This document shows, in pieces, positions 1 to 7,043 of a DNA stretch of 13,735 nt. The first letter of the stretch is position 1, and every line of letters starts with the position of its first letter. This DNA is from SYIM01 sp044359405 (lineage in GTDB: Bacteria > Pseudomonadota > Gammaproteobacteria > Burkholderiales > Burkholderiaceae_E). The notes under the pieces were generated by a model. It was not told the origin of the DNA. It was given only the letters and a program-made list of their open reading frames with translations, and ran no database searches. The position numbers and the translations under genes are program-made. The stretch covers positions 1 to 13,735 of the forward strand of contig JBIKMC010000067.1 of assembly GCA_044359405.1 (NCBI GenBank). Reading direction: 5' to 3'.

Positions 1-2
1 CC

Positions 3-419
3 GCCGAACACATCGTGGGTGAAGATCCGTCGGTATCGCTGCTTGTGGGCGTTGATACTCAGGTCTTCCACGGCTATGTGAACTGCGGCGCGGTGGGCAC
101 GATCACCGGTATTGGTAACGTGCTGCCAAGCGAGGTTCTTCAGCTCGAAGCCCTCTGTCGTCAGGCAGCGGCGGGCGACGCCAAGGCGCGCCTGCAGGCG
201 CGCGAGCTCGATCAGGCGCTTGGGGTGCTGTCCTCGTTCGACGAGGGTGTTGATCTGGTTCTCTACTACAAACACCTCATGGTGCTCGAGGGCAATGCCG
301 AATACGAGCATCACATCAATCCCAGTGACCAGCTATCGGCCAGCCAGCGCCGCTACGCTGAGCAGCAACTCAAACTCTTCAAGGACTGGTACCGCAGCTG
401 GCCGGGCGCCGAGCAATAA
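3..419 (+). CDS. Dihydrodipicolinate synthase/N-acetylneuraminate lyase-family protein, C-terminal part
   Basis: Only the last 138 codons are in the window; the frame is open to the left edge. The visible part contains VGVDTQVFHGYVNCGAVG and GITGIGN-like segments, followed by a helical tail with SSFDEG, LVLYYKHLMVL and LSASQRRYAEQQ. This matches the C-terminal half of class I TIM-barrel aldolases of the DapA/NanA superfamily, in the version common in Burkholderiales annotated as dihydrodipicolinate synthase family. The Schiff-base lysine and the YNxP region would lie upstream and cannot be checked. Members condense or cleave pyruvate with an aldehyde; the substrate of this subgroup is not evident, and it need not be the lysine-pathway DapA. 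An internal GTG at 15 is not a credible start because the fold continues upstream. A GC-rich hairpin lies just after the stop codon. Confidence 0.75.
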   Translation, partial: AEHIVGEDPSVSLLVGVDTQVFHGYVNCGAVGTITGIGNVLPSEVLQLEALCRQAAAGDAKARLQARELDQALGVLSSFDEGVDLVLYYKHLMVLEGNAEYEHHINPSDQLSASQRRYAEQQLKLFKDWYRSWPGAEQ

Positions 420-427
420 CCGGCGGT

Positions 428-443
428 CCCCCTCGCACGGGGG
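428..443 (+). terminator. Hairpin after the aldolase-family gene, weak terminator candidate
   Basis: A CCCCC/GGGGG stem with a six-base loop (TCGCAC) starts nine bases after the stop codon at 419. Its position suits transcription termination or 3' end protection. No T-run follows (the next bases are CTCTGTCCC), so it is not a canonical intrinsic terminator. Confidence 0.3.
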
Positions 444-524
444 CTCTGTCCCATCGGTTATCCAGAGCGCCGAGATGCCCCTGGCCACCGCGGGTCGGGG
501 GCCTGAGGCTGGCAGCCCATTGCC

Positions 525-530
525 TATAAT
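525..530 (+). promoter_or_regulatory. Consensus -10 element (TATAAT) for the UbiH-family gene
   Basis: A perfect TATAAT ends six bases before the ATG at 537. A TG at 521-522 lies close to, but one base out of, the extended -10 position. No good -35 is seen 16-18 bases upstream (the area is CCTGAG-like). If this -10 is used, transcription would begin at or next to the ATG, giving an essentially leaderless mRNA. That fits the absence of a Shine-Dalgarno sequence before this gene. Confidence 0.5.
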
Positions 531-536
531 CGGGGC

Positions 537-1814
537 ATGTTTGGTACGCCCACATTTCCGGCAGCCGTTGATGTAGCCGTGGTTGGTCGAGGTCCGGTCG
601 GTACTGCTGCCGCCCTGGCTATTGCGCGACTCGGGCGAAGTGTCGCGCTTGTTTCCCCTCAACAGACTGGCTCTTCATCGCGACAGACTCGCTCCCCGGA
701 GTCCTTTGCAACATCCAGGTCGGGACCAGATGACTGGGACAATCGCGTTTTCGCGTTGTCACCCGCCACCCGAGCTCTTCTCGAACCCCTGGGCGTCTGG
801 GGTGCGCTGGAGGCTGATCGGGTTGCGCCGGTTCATGAAATGCGGGTTCATCCTGCCTCCGGCATTCGTACGCGGGTATTGCGCCTGAGTTCCTTTGAAG
901 CCTGTCTGCCAGCGCTGGCCTGGATTGTTGAATCGCGTGTGCTCACGGCCGCGCTCGAGCGGGCGCTGAGCTTTTCGGCCGTGCGCCCGGTGCAGGGTGA
1001 GGTGGCGTCCCTGTCCGATGTAAGCGATGGCGGTACAAAGCGCCTGGAATTGGCTGACGGACGGTCGATATCAGCTCGACTGGTGGTCGCGGCCGACGGC
1101 GCTCAGTCTCCGGTACGGTCGCTGGCCGGCATCGAAGCCAGTCTGCGCGAGTATCCTCAGCGGGCCCTGGTGGCTAATTTCAACACCCGTAAATCGCATC
1201 GTGATATTGCCTGGCAGTGGTTTGGTGAGCACGGCATCCTGGCTCTACTACCGTTACCCGCAGACACTGAATCCGATTGGCCGGGACGTTGCAGCATCGT
1301 GTGGTCAGCCCCGCATGCGCTGGCCGATGAGCTGCAGCAGCTTGAGCCCCAGGCACTGGCCGACCGTGTCAGCAAGGCCAGCGGCGGGGCCCTTGGCGAT
1401 CTGCACCCGATTTCGCCACTGGCCAGCTGGCCGCTGCGCCTTGGGCGCGTCAATACCCTCATCGGTCGCAGACTGGCCCTGGTCGGCGATGCGGCGCATA
1501 TCGTTCATCCGTTGGCCGGGCAGGGCATGAATCTGGGTTTTGGCGACGTGTGCGATCTTGTTGCGGCCTTGCGTGACGCGACCGATCCCGGCGCTCGTCT
1601 TGTATTGCGGCGCTATGAGCGAAGCCGCGCTGAGCCCGTGTTGGCTATGCGCACACTGACCGATGGTCTGCAGCGCTTGTTTGATGACCATTCCATCCGC
1701 CGACTGGGTCCGCTGGCAATGCCCTTCATCCTGGCACGTGATCTCGGATGGCAGCTCGTCGCGGGGTCGTCCTGGCTGCGTCGACGGCTTGTCGATCACG
1801 CTGCCCGTCACTGA
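537..1814 (+). CDS. UbiH/UbiF/VisC/COQ6-family FAD-dependent hydroxylase
   Basis: The predicted protein has 425 residues, about 20-40 more than typical UbiH/UbiF. It carries the class A flavoprotein monooxygenase signatures in order: an N-terminal Rossmann motif GRGPVG at residues 17-22, the DG motif VVAADGAQSPVR around D187, and the C-terminal FAD/ribityl motif VGDAAHIVHPLAGQGMNLG around D318. The family hydroxylates the aromatic ring of ubiquinone precursors at the cytoplasmic membrane using NAD(P)H and O2. Which ring position this enzyme targets cannot be read from sequence. The acidic residue usually found at the end of the second beta strand of the FAD fold appears as Ser-Pro (VALVSPQ), a possible local change in adenosine-ribose binding. 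Start 537 is chosen because the Rossmann strand begins about ten residues later. No ribosome-binding site is seen and a TATAAT lies just upstream. dsbC follows 107 bases downstream. Confidence 0.88.
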   Translation: MFGTPTFPAAVDVAVVGRGPVGTAAALAIARLGRSVALVSPQQTGSSSRQTRSPESFATSRSGPDDWDNRVFALSPATRALLEPLGVWGALEADRVAPVHEMRVHPASGIRTRVLRLSSFEACLPALAWIVESRVLTAALERALSFSAVRPVQGEVASLSDVSDGGTKRLELADGRSISARLVVAADGAQSPVRSLAGIEASLREYPQRALVANFNTRKSHRDIAWQWFGEHGILALLPLPADTESDWPGRCSIVWSAPHALADELQQLEPQALADRVSKASGGALGDLHPISPLASWPLRLGRVNTLIGRRLALVGDAAHIVHPLAGQGMNLGFGDVCDLVAALRDATDPGARLVLRRYERSRAEPVLAMRTLTDGLQRLFDDHSIRRLGPLAMPFILARDLGWQLVAGSSWLRRRLVDHAARH

Positions 1815-1909
1815 GGCCTGTCCCGGTCAATATTGGCCATGAAGTAATCGCTCGTCCTGGCTTTGCGCGCGCTGCGTGCCTGTACAGTACGTTCTAATGC
1901 CACCGATCT

Positions 1910-1913
1910 GGAG
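1910..1913 (+). promoter_or_regulatory. Shine-Dalgarno for dsbC
   Basis: GGAG lies eight bases before the ATG at 1922 and supports that start, which places a complete signal peptide at the N terminus. Confidence 0.6.
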
Positions 1914-1921
1914 TGTTTTAA

Positions 1922-2680
1922 ATGTCGCCGAGTTACCGCGCCCGCTTCTCATCAGCGCTCACAGCCGGGGCAATGCTGCTTGCCTCGCTCTTGCTGGCTC
2001 TGCCCGAGCCCAGCCGGGCTGATCCTGCTGTCGATGTCATTCGCCGCTCGGTGGAAGCCTTCGGCGGCGGACGCTTCAAGATCGATGAGGTCAGGCGAAC
2101 CCCGGTACCCGGTATTTATGAGGTGCGGATTCAAAGTGACCTGATCTATGTCGACGAGAAAGGTCAGTATCTGTTCTACTCAGGTGATCTCATCGACATG
2201 CGTACGCAGCGTAATCTCACGCGCGAGCGTGTTGAAGAGTTGCTCACCATTGACTTCAAGACGCTGCCGCTTGACCTGGCCATTCAACAGAAAATCGGCG
2301 ATGGCAAGCGAGTGATCGCCGTGTTTGAAGATCCGAATTGTGGCTATTGCCGCAAACTGCGAGCTGATCTTTTAAAGCTGGATAACGTCACGCTCTACAC
2401 CTTCCCGATGGCCTTTCTTGCGCCCGACTCTGAAACCAAAGCCAGCAAGGCTTTATGTGCGGCCGACAGGGCGCGTGCGTGGAATGACCTGATGCTGTCC
2501 AATCGCGTGCCTGGCAATTCAGGTGCCTGCGAGACGTCGCTCGCCAAGGTGGCTGAGCTTGCCCGCAATCTGGGCATCACCGGCACGCCGGTGGTGTTTT
2601 TTCAGAATGGCAAACGGCTGCAGGGTTACGCGCCACCCGAGCGTTTTATTGAGCTGCTTAACGCAGCTTCTAAAGTTTGA
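1922..2680 (+). CDS. dsbC: Periplasmic thiol:disulfide isomerase DsbC
   Basis: The predicted protein has 252 residues. A signal peptide has a hydrophobic core at about residues 13-27 and probable cleavage after SRA at 33. An N-terminal dimerisation domain follows (PVPGIYEVRI, YLFYSGDLIDM, RNLT). The thioredoxin-like domain contains the redox motif CGYC at 140-143 within FEDPNCGYCRKL, and the cis-proline loop GTPVVFF. A second cysteine pair (ALCAADRARAW and GACETSL) matches the structural disulfide seen in the DsbC family. DsbC dimers shuffle incorrect disulfides in exported proteins and are kept reduced by the membrane protein DsbD, which is not in this window. The S8 protease encoded downstream in this window is cysteine-rich and would be a plausible client, but that is inference. 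The stop codon lies only three bases from the convergent end of mltA. Confidence 0.93.
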   Translation: MSPSYRARFSSALTAGAMLLASLLLALPEPSRADPAVDVIRRSVEAFGGGRFKIDEVRRTPVPGIYEVRIQSDLIYVDEKGQYLFYSGDLIDMRTQRNLTRERVEELLTIDFKTLPLDLAIQQKIGDGKRVIAVFEDPNCGYCRKLRADLLKLDNVTLYTFPMAFLAPDSETKASKALCAADRARAWNDLMLSNRVPGNSGACETSLAKVAELARNLGITGTPVVFFQNGKRLQGYAPPERFIELLNAASKV

Positions 2681-2683
2681 AGC

Positions 2684-3835
2684 CTAGCGACTTGGCGCTG
2701 GCCTGATCGATGCGGGTGGTTCTTCGCCCACCGGCCAAAGCAACCACAGGCGTCCCGGATCGCGCATCAGGCCTGCCTTCAGTTCGGCCTGTTCGCCCGC
2801 ACCCCAGAACAAGTCGGCGCGGATGGCGCCCACAATGGCGCCGCCGGTGTCCTGATTGACGACGGCACGTCTGAGCATGCGACGGGTTCCGGGGTCAGTG
2901 GTTTCCAGAAACATCAAGGCCCCCGGCGGTACCCGCCGCTTGTCAGTGGCCAGCGATCGGCCAGGGGTGAGCGGCACGCCCAGAGAGCCCGGTGGTCCGT
3001 CGTCTGCACGGGTGTCCAGACGCCTGAAAAACACATAACGCGGATTACTGCGCATGACGCCAACAGCCTGTTCAGGATTGGCGCGCAGCCAGGTCTTGAT
3101 GCCAGGCGCGGTGGCCTCTTCGCGGGTGAGCGCCCCGCGCTCGATCAGTTCACGTCCGATTGAACGGTAGGTGTGGCCGTTGTGTCCGGCATAGCCGACG
3201 CGTACCAGGCTGCCGTCGCGCAGTTTGACTCGGGCCGAGCCCTGCACCTGAAGAAAGAAGGCCTCGACTGGATCATCCAGCCAGACCAGGGCGTCCAATT
3301 CACCGGCCTGACCTGTCTCGATATCAGTGCGCGTGAACCAGCGACGCGGCCGCTGACCGCTCGCGGGCGCCGTCTTCAGCGAATCGGGCAGTTCATGCAA
3401 CGCAACCTGTGAACTTGACTCGCGCGTGAGGCTGCCAGTGACCAGCGGTTCGTGGTAACCCGTGATGAGGCCCGTGTTACGGCCCTTTTCGTCAATGAGT
3501 GGCCATGCGATAAAGCGCTTTTCAATCCAGGCGCGCAGATCACCGTGCGAGGGCATTTCCCGGCACAGCGCGGGCCAGGGCGCCGGCGGCGCGCGCAGCG
3601 CACACTGGCGTTTCAGGGCTGGACGAAGGTCTTCAACTTTATCCTGTGCCCACCCAGGTAGGCTGTTTACCTGAATCGGATCGCGGCTGGCGGCATCAGC
3701 GGGGTCGGAGCCCAGCGCACAGCCTCCCAACACGGCGGGCACGAGCAGGCTGGTCAGCAACCGGACAGCGCGCAGGGACAAGTCGGGAGTAAAGTCTGTG
3801 CCTCGCCCGTAACCTGATTCGGAGACCCTGGGCAT
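2684..3835 (-). CDS. mltA: Membrane-bound lytic murein transglycosylase A (MltA), lipoprotein
   Basis: From the ATG at 3835 the product has 383 residues. The N terminus has a hydrophobic stretch ending in a lipobox (VLGGC, Cys39), so it is probably an outer-membrane lipoprotein. The MltA domain is shown by PLIDEKGRNTGLITGYHEP, AFFLQVQGSARVKL and VGYAGHNGHTYRSIG. The C-terminal 3D domain contains NQDTGGAI (Asp329) and RADLFWGAG (Asp341). Their spacing matches the conserved aspartates of E. coli MltA, where the second is the catalytic acid (family knowledge). The enzyme cleaves the MurNAc-GlcNAc bond of peptidoglycan, leaving 1,6-anhydro ends. The start is uncertain: in-frame codons reach 3919 (TTG) and include ATGs at 3910, 3886 and 3874, and a TTG nearer the signal core would also give a good lipoprotein signal. 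None has a clear ribosome-binding site. The 3835 start avoids nearly all overlap with the antisense small ORF. Confidence 0.92.
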   Translation of the reverse strand: MPRVSESGYGRGTDFTPDLSLRAVRLLTSLLVPAVLGGCALGSDPADAASRDPIQVNSLPGWAQDKVEDLRPALKRQCALRAPPAPWPALCREMPSHGDLRAWIEKRFIAWPLIDEKGRNTGLITGYHEPLVTGSLTRESSSQVALHELPDSLKTAPASGQRPRRWFTRTDIETGQAGELDALVWLDDPVEAFFLQVQGSARVKLRDGSLVRVGYAGHNGHTYRSIGRELIERGALTREEATAPGIKTWLRANPEQAVGVMRSNPRYVFFRRLDTRADDGPPGSLGVPLTPGRSLATDKRRVPPGALMFLETTDPGTRRMLRRAVVNQDTGGAIVGAIRADLFWGAGEQAELKAGLMRDPGRLWLLWPVGEEPPASIRPAPSR

Positions 3836-3926
3836 GGGAGACAGCTGGATTCTGTTCCTTGAGGCCGGCGGCATATTGGCCGTCATGCTGCTACTGGTAT
3901 GGTGGACCATGCGTGGCAAGAAATAA
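3834..3926 (+). CDS. Predicted 30-residue single-span membrane protein
   Basis: This short ORF begins MGDSWILFLEAGGILAVM and ends in a basic tail, MRGKK. It has one strongly hydrophobic span with a Trp-Trp pair at its C-terminal end (LLLVWWT), followed by positive charges. This is the usual topology of small inner-membrane proteins, with the C terminus expected on the cytoplasmic side. A good Shine-Dalgarno (GGAGA, 3821-3825) lies eight bases before the ATG. The gene sits between the 5' end of mltA and the 3' end of apaG, both on the opposite strand. Its ATG shares the CATG at 3833-3836 with the preferred mltA start. The function is unknown. The evidence is the ribosome-binding site, the sensible membrane topology and the gene boundary position; conservation in relatives was not checked. 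Confidence 0.5.
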   Translation: MGDSWILFLEAGGILAVMLLLVWWTMRGKK

Positions 3927-3946
3927 TCGAGCCGCGGCTGGCCGGC

Positions 3947-4327
3947 CTAGTGCAGCGTGCGAGGCGCGGCCAGCGCAAATTCGGAAATGGGCGCTTCGAA
4001 GCGGTGCCCGTCTTCAGCCACGAAAAAGTAACTGCCCTGCATTGAGCCAACGGGCGTGGCGATCTGGCTGCCACTGGTGTACTCAAAGCTTTCGCCAGGT
4101 TTTAGCAGCGGCTGATGGCCAACCACGCCAAGTCCCTTGACCTCAACCGTGCGTCCTTGCTCGTCTTGAATAACCCAGTGCCGGCTGATGAGTTGCGCGG
4201 GCACTGAGCCCGTATTGGTGATGGTGACCGTGTAGGCAAACGCATAACGCTCGTCGTCCGGGTCGGACTGGTCGGGTAGGTAGCGGGTTTTGACCGATAC
4301 TTCAAATTGATACGAGGAATCGCTCAC
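3947..4327 (-). CDS. apaG: ApaG domain protein (Co2+/Mg2+ efflux-associated)
   Basis: From the GTG at 4327 the product has 126 residues, the usual ApaG length (about 125). Family features are YQFEVSVKTRYLPDQSDP, YAFAYTVTITNTG, ISRHWVIQDEQG, EVKGLGVVGHQPLLKPGE, and FEYTSGSQIATPVGSMQGSY. The fold is a fibronectin-III-like beta sandwich. In enterobacteria apaG mutants are linked to Co2+ resistance and Mg2+ efflux, but the biochemical role is unresolved. A TTG at 4348 would add seven residues; GTG 4327 is preferred because it yields the familiar short N terminus and has a GGCGAGA-like site upstream. The gene is divergent from rpe, with a symmetric promoter-like element between them, and is probably co-transcribed towards mltA, 111 bases downstream. 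Confidence 0.93.
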   Translation of the reverse strand: MSDSSYQFEVSVKTRYLPDQSDPDDERYAFAYTVTITNTGSVPAQLISRHWVIQDEQGRTVEVKGLGVVGHQPLLKPGESFEYTSGSQIATPVGSMQGSYFFVAEDGHRFEAPISEFALAAPRTLH

Positions 4328-4397
4328 GGTTGATGTCTCGCCTTGCAAAAATGCTCTGCCAGCGCATGCACCCGGGCGGTGATGCAGAGGTACAGAC

Positions 4398-4412
4398 TAC
4401 AATCGCATTGTA
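4398..4412. promoter_or_regulatory. Symmetric bidirectional -10 candidate between apaG and rpe
   Basis: TACAAT-CGC-ATTGTA is a perfect inverted repeat, so the same -10-like hexamer TACAAT reads on both strands. It lies 36 bases upstream of the rpe ATG and 70 bases upstream of the apaG GTG, in the only divergent gap of this region. No good -35 is seen 17 bases away on either side (GGCGGT for the plus strand, GCCGAT for the minus strand). It could instead be a small operator. Confidence 0.5.
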
Positions 4413-4448
4413 TTGAATCTCACGCCACGATCGGCTAAGGCCACAATC

Positions 4449-5147
4449 ATGTCGCGTACTTTCCGGATTGCTCCCAGCATTCTTTCGGCTGATTTTGCCC
4501 GGCTGGGTGACGAGGTCAGGGCCGTCGAAGCGGCCGGTGCTGACTTCATACATTTTGACGTGATGGATAACCACTACGTTCCCAATCTGACCATTGGGCC
4601 GATGGTGTGTTCTGCCATCCGCCCGCATGTCAACATTCCCATCGACGTGCATCTCATGGTTTCGCCGGTCGATCGCATCGTGACGGATTTTGCCAAGGCG
4701 GGCGCCAACCTCATCACCTTTCATCCCGAGGCTTCACAGCATGTGGATCGCAGTCTGCAGCTGATTCGAGATCAGGGCTGCAGGGCGGGTCTGGTGTTCA
4801 ATCCCGCCACGCCACTGCACTTTCTCGATCATGTCATGCACAGGCTCGACATGATTCTGCTCATGTCGGTGAACCCCGGGTTCGGTGGTCAGCAGTTCAT
4901 CGAATCAAGCCTGGGCAAGCTGCGCCTGGTGCGTGCGCGAATCGATGCGCATGTTGCGGCCGGCGGACAACCCATTCTTCTCGAGATTGACGGCGGCGTT
5001 AAAGCCGACAACATTGCAGCGATCGCCCAGGCGGGTGCCGATACCTTTGTGGCTGGTTCTGCTGTGTTTGGCGCGCCCGATGCCGATGGCGGTTACCGTG
5101 GTGTCATGAAGGGTCTGCGCGAGGCCCTGGCGCGCAGTGGGGTGTGA
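4449..5147 (+). CDS. rpe: Ribulose-phosphate 3-epimerase
   Basis: The predicted protein has 232 residues, the normal length. It interconverts D-ribulose 5-phosphate and D-xylulose 5-phosphate in the cytosol, in the pentose phosphate pathway and the Calvin cycle. The (beta/alpha)8 family signatures are complete: APSILSADF with Ser10; IHFDVMDNHYVPN with metal ligands His35 and Asp37; HLMV with His68; MSVNPGFGGQ for phosphate binding; EIDGGV with Asp181; and VAGSAVF. The ATG at 4449 is chosen over an upstream in-frame TTG at 4413 because the conserved IAPSIL strand begins at residue 7. A weak AAGG lies upstream. gph follows immediately and its start is probably coupled to rpe termination. Confidence 0.95.
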   Translation: MSRTFRIAPSILSADFARLGDEVRAVEAAGADFIHFDVMDNHYVPNLTIGPMVCSAIRPHVNIPIDVHLMVSPVDRIVTDFAKAGANLITFHPEASQHVDRSLQLIRDQGCRAGLVFNPATPLHFLDHVMHRLDMILLMSVNPGFGGQQFIESSLGKLRLVRARIDAHVAAGGQPILLEIDGGVKADNIAAIAQAGADTFVAGSAVFGAPDADGGYRGVMKGLREALARSGV

Positions 5148-5149
5148 AT

Positions 5150-5836
5150 ATGAATAGCCATCGCCGATTCGCAGCTCGTGCGGTCATCATCGACCTCGAT
5201 GGCACTCTGCTCGATACAGCAGCCGATTTGGCCGAAGCCGTAAACGCCATGCTGCTCGAGTTGGGCCGCAAGCCACTTGCTTTGGCCGATGCGACCCGAT
5301 TCATTGGCAAGGGCGCCGAGGTGCTGGTTCATCGTGCTCTCACGGGGCGTCTCGATGGCCGGGCTCAGCCCGATGAGCTGACCCCGGCGTTGCAGGCCTT
5401 TCACCGACACTACACCCGCGAAAACGGCCTTCGCTCGCAGTTGTACCCTGGGGTACTTGAGGGTCTGTCAGCCATGCGCACCAAGGGGCTTCGACTGGCC
5501 TGCGTCACCAACAAGCCGCAGGGCTTTTCAGACGTTCTACTTGAGCGTTGCGCCCTGTCGGGCTACTTTGACCTGGTGGTGGGCGGCGATGCGCTCGCGC
5601 GTAAAAAGCCTGATCCCCTCCCCATGTTGCATGTGTGTCAGCGATTTGGTGTGGCGGCGACAGAGGTGGTTGCCATTGGCGACTCCATTAACGACGCGCT
5701 GGCTGCCCGGGCAGCGGGCATGGCGGTACTGGCTGTGCCTTACGGCTACAACGAGGGCGCCGACGTGGACACGCTGGATGTCGATGCGATAGTGCCTACG
5801 CTGGAGGCCGCCAGTGCACTGATAGACCCGCTCTGA
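5150..5836 (+). CDS. gph: Phosphoglycolate phosphatase (HAD superfamily)
   Basis: The predicted protein has 228 residues, typical of Gph. It hydrolyses 2-phosphoglycolate, formed by oxygenation of ribulose bisphosphate or by DNA end repair. The four HAD motifs are present: IIDLDGTLLDT with nucleophile Asp15 and acid/base Asp17; VTNKP (motif II); ARKKPDP with the motif III lysine; and AIGDSINDALAARAAGM with the motif IV aspartates. A helical cap lies between motifs I and II. The ATG at 5150 is two bases past the rpe stop codon, with GGGGTG upstream as a possible ribosome-binding site. A GTG at 5144 overlapping the rpe stop would add two residues. In most Burkholderiales trpE follows this gene; here an acyl-CoA dehydrogenase does. 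Confidence 0.94.
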   Translation: MNSHRRFAARAVIIDLDGTLLDTAADLAEAVNAMLLELGRKPLALADATRFIGKGAEVLVHRALTGRLDGRAQPDELTPALQAFHRHYTRENGLRSQLYPGVLEGLSAMRTKGLRLACVTNKPQGFSDVLLERCALSGYFDLVVGGDALARKKPDPLPMLHVCQRFGVAATEVVAIGDSINDALAARAAGMAVLAVPYGYNEGADVDTLDVDAIVPTLEAASALIDPL

Positions 5837-5868
5837 TGTTCAGCGACCATCTCTGATCCCCATTGACC

Positions 5869-7032
5869 ATGCCACTCTCACGCCAAGATCCGCATCAACA
5901 TATCCGCGATGGTGTCCGCGTCATCGTCGAACGCTTTGACTCGCGCTATTGGCAGCAGATTGATGAAGCACGAGCGTTTCCCGAGGCCTTTGTCAATGCG
6001 TTGACTGAGGCGGGCTGGCTGGGTGCGCTCATCCCCGAGCAGTATGGCGGGGCAGGTCTGTCGCTGACCGAAGCCAGCGTCATCATGGAAGAAATCAATC
6101 GGGCCGGCGGCAATTCGGGTGCCTGCCACGGGCAGATGTATGTCATGGGCTGCGTGCTGCGGCACGGGTCCGACGCGCAAAAGCAGCGCATCCTGCCGTC
6201 CATTGCCAGCGGACAACTTCGTATGCAGTCCATGGCGGTCACCGAGCCCAGCACGGGCTCAGACACCACTCGCTTGAAGACCTTTGCGCAGCGCAAGGGC
6301 GACCGTTATATCGTCAACGGGCAGAAGGTCTGGACCTCGAGGGTTCAGCACTCCGATCTCATGCTGCTCTTGGCCCGTACCACGCCGCTGTCTGAGGTCC
6401 GGAAAAAAAGCGAAGGTCTGTCGGTGTTCATTGTCGATCTGCGCGAAGCGATCGGTCGCGGCATTGAGCTGCGCCCCATCCGCAATATGGTCAATCATGA
6501 AACCAACGAGCTCTTTATTGATCAACTCGAGGTGCCGGTTGAAAACCGTATCGGTGAAGAAGGTCGAGGCCTCAAGTACATTCTTGATGGGCTCAACGCC
6601 GAGCGTATTCTGATTGCAGCCGAGTGTATTGGCGATGGCTACTGGTTTGTCGATAAGGCGCGGCGTTATGCCAGCGATCGCGTCGTGTTTGAGCGACCCA
6701 TCGGACAGAACCAGGGCGTGCAGTTTCCCATTGCCAAGGCCTGGGTCAATGTTGAGGCCGCCAGCCTCATGCGCTACAAGGCGGCTGAGCTGTTTGATAC
6801 GGGCGAAAACTGTGGCGCCGAGGCCAATATGGCCAAGATGCTGGCTGCCGATGCCTCTTGGGAGGCTGCCAACGTCTGCCTGCAAACCCATGGGGGATTT
6901 GGTTTTGCAGCCGAGTACGACATTGAGCGCAAGTTTCGTGAAACGCGTCTGTATCAGGTGGCGCCCATCTCGACGAATTTGATTCTTTCTTACATCGCCG
7001 AGCATGTGCTCGAAATGCCGCGCTCTTACTGA
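5869..7032 (+). CDS. Acyl-CoA dehydrogenase family protein
   Basis: The predicted protein has 387 residues, normal for a soluble FAD-linked acyl-CoA dehydrogenase that makes a 2,3-double bond and passes electrons to ETF. It shows the N-terminal helical domain (LGALIPEQYGGAGLSLTEA), the flavin motif MAVTEPSTGSDTT, KVWTSR, the helix GLNAERILIAAE, the quinone/adenine-side segment RPIGQNQGVQFPIAKA, and QTHGGFGFAAEYDIERKFRE. The usual catalytic Glu of medium- and short-chain enzymes (the YEGT position) is Pro366 here (VAPISTN). Glu245 in NAERIL occupies the position used by isovaleryl-CoA and long-chain dehydrogenases, so the enzyme is probably active. The substrate is not identifiable; pairing with the hydratase downstream suggests a branched or dicarboxylic acyl-CoA. 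The ATG at 5869 follows gph by 32 bases and has no clear Shine-Dalgarno. Confidence 0.9.
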   Translation: MPLSRQDPHQHIRDGVRVIVERFDSRYWQQIDEARAFPEAFVNALTEAGWLGALIPEQYGGAGLSLTEASVIMEEINRAGGNSGACHGQMYVMGCVLRHGSDAQKQRILPSIASGQLRMQSMAVTEPSTGSDTTRLKTFAQRKGDRYIVNGQKVWTSRVQHSDLMLLLARTTPLSEVRKKSEGLSVFIVDLREAIGRGIELRPIRNMVNHETNELFIDQLEVPVENRIGEEGRGLKYILDGLNAERILIAAECIGDGYWFVDKARRYASDRVVFERPIGQNQGVQFPIAKAWVNVEAASLMRYKAAELFDTGENCGAEANMAKMLAADASWEAANVCLQTHGGFGFAAEYDIERKFRETRLYQVAPISTNLILSYIAEHVLEMPRSY

Positions 7033-7043
7033 AGGATGCTTCC

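Noticed and set aside
3927..3946. GC-rich palindromic string GAGCCGCGGCTGGCCGGCC as a terminator between the small ORF and apaG
   Set aside because: Its parts are short overlapping palindromes without a loop or a T-run; nothing distinguishes it from GC-rich background.
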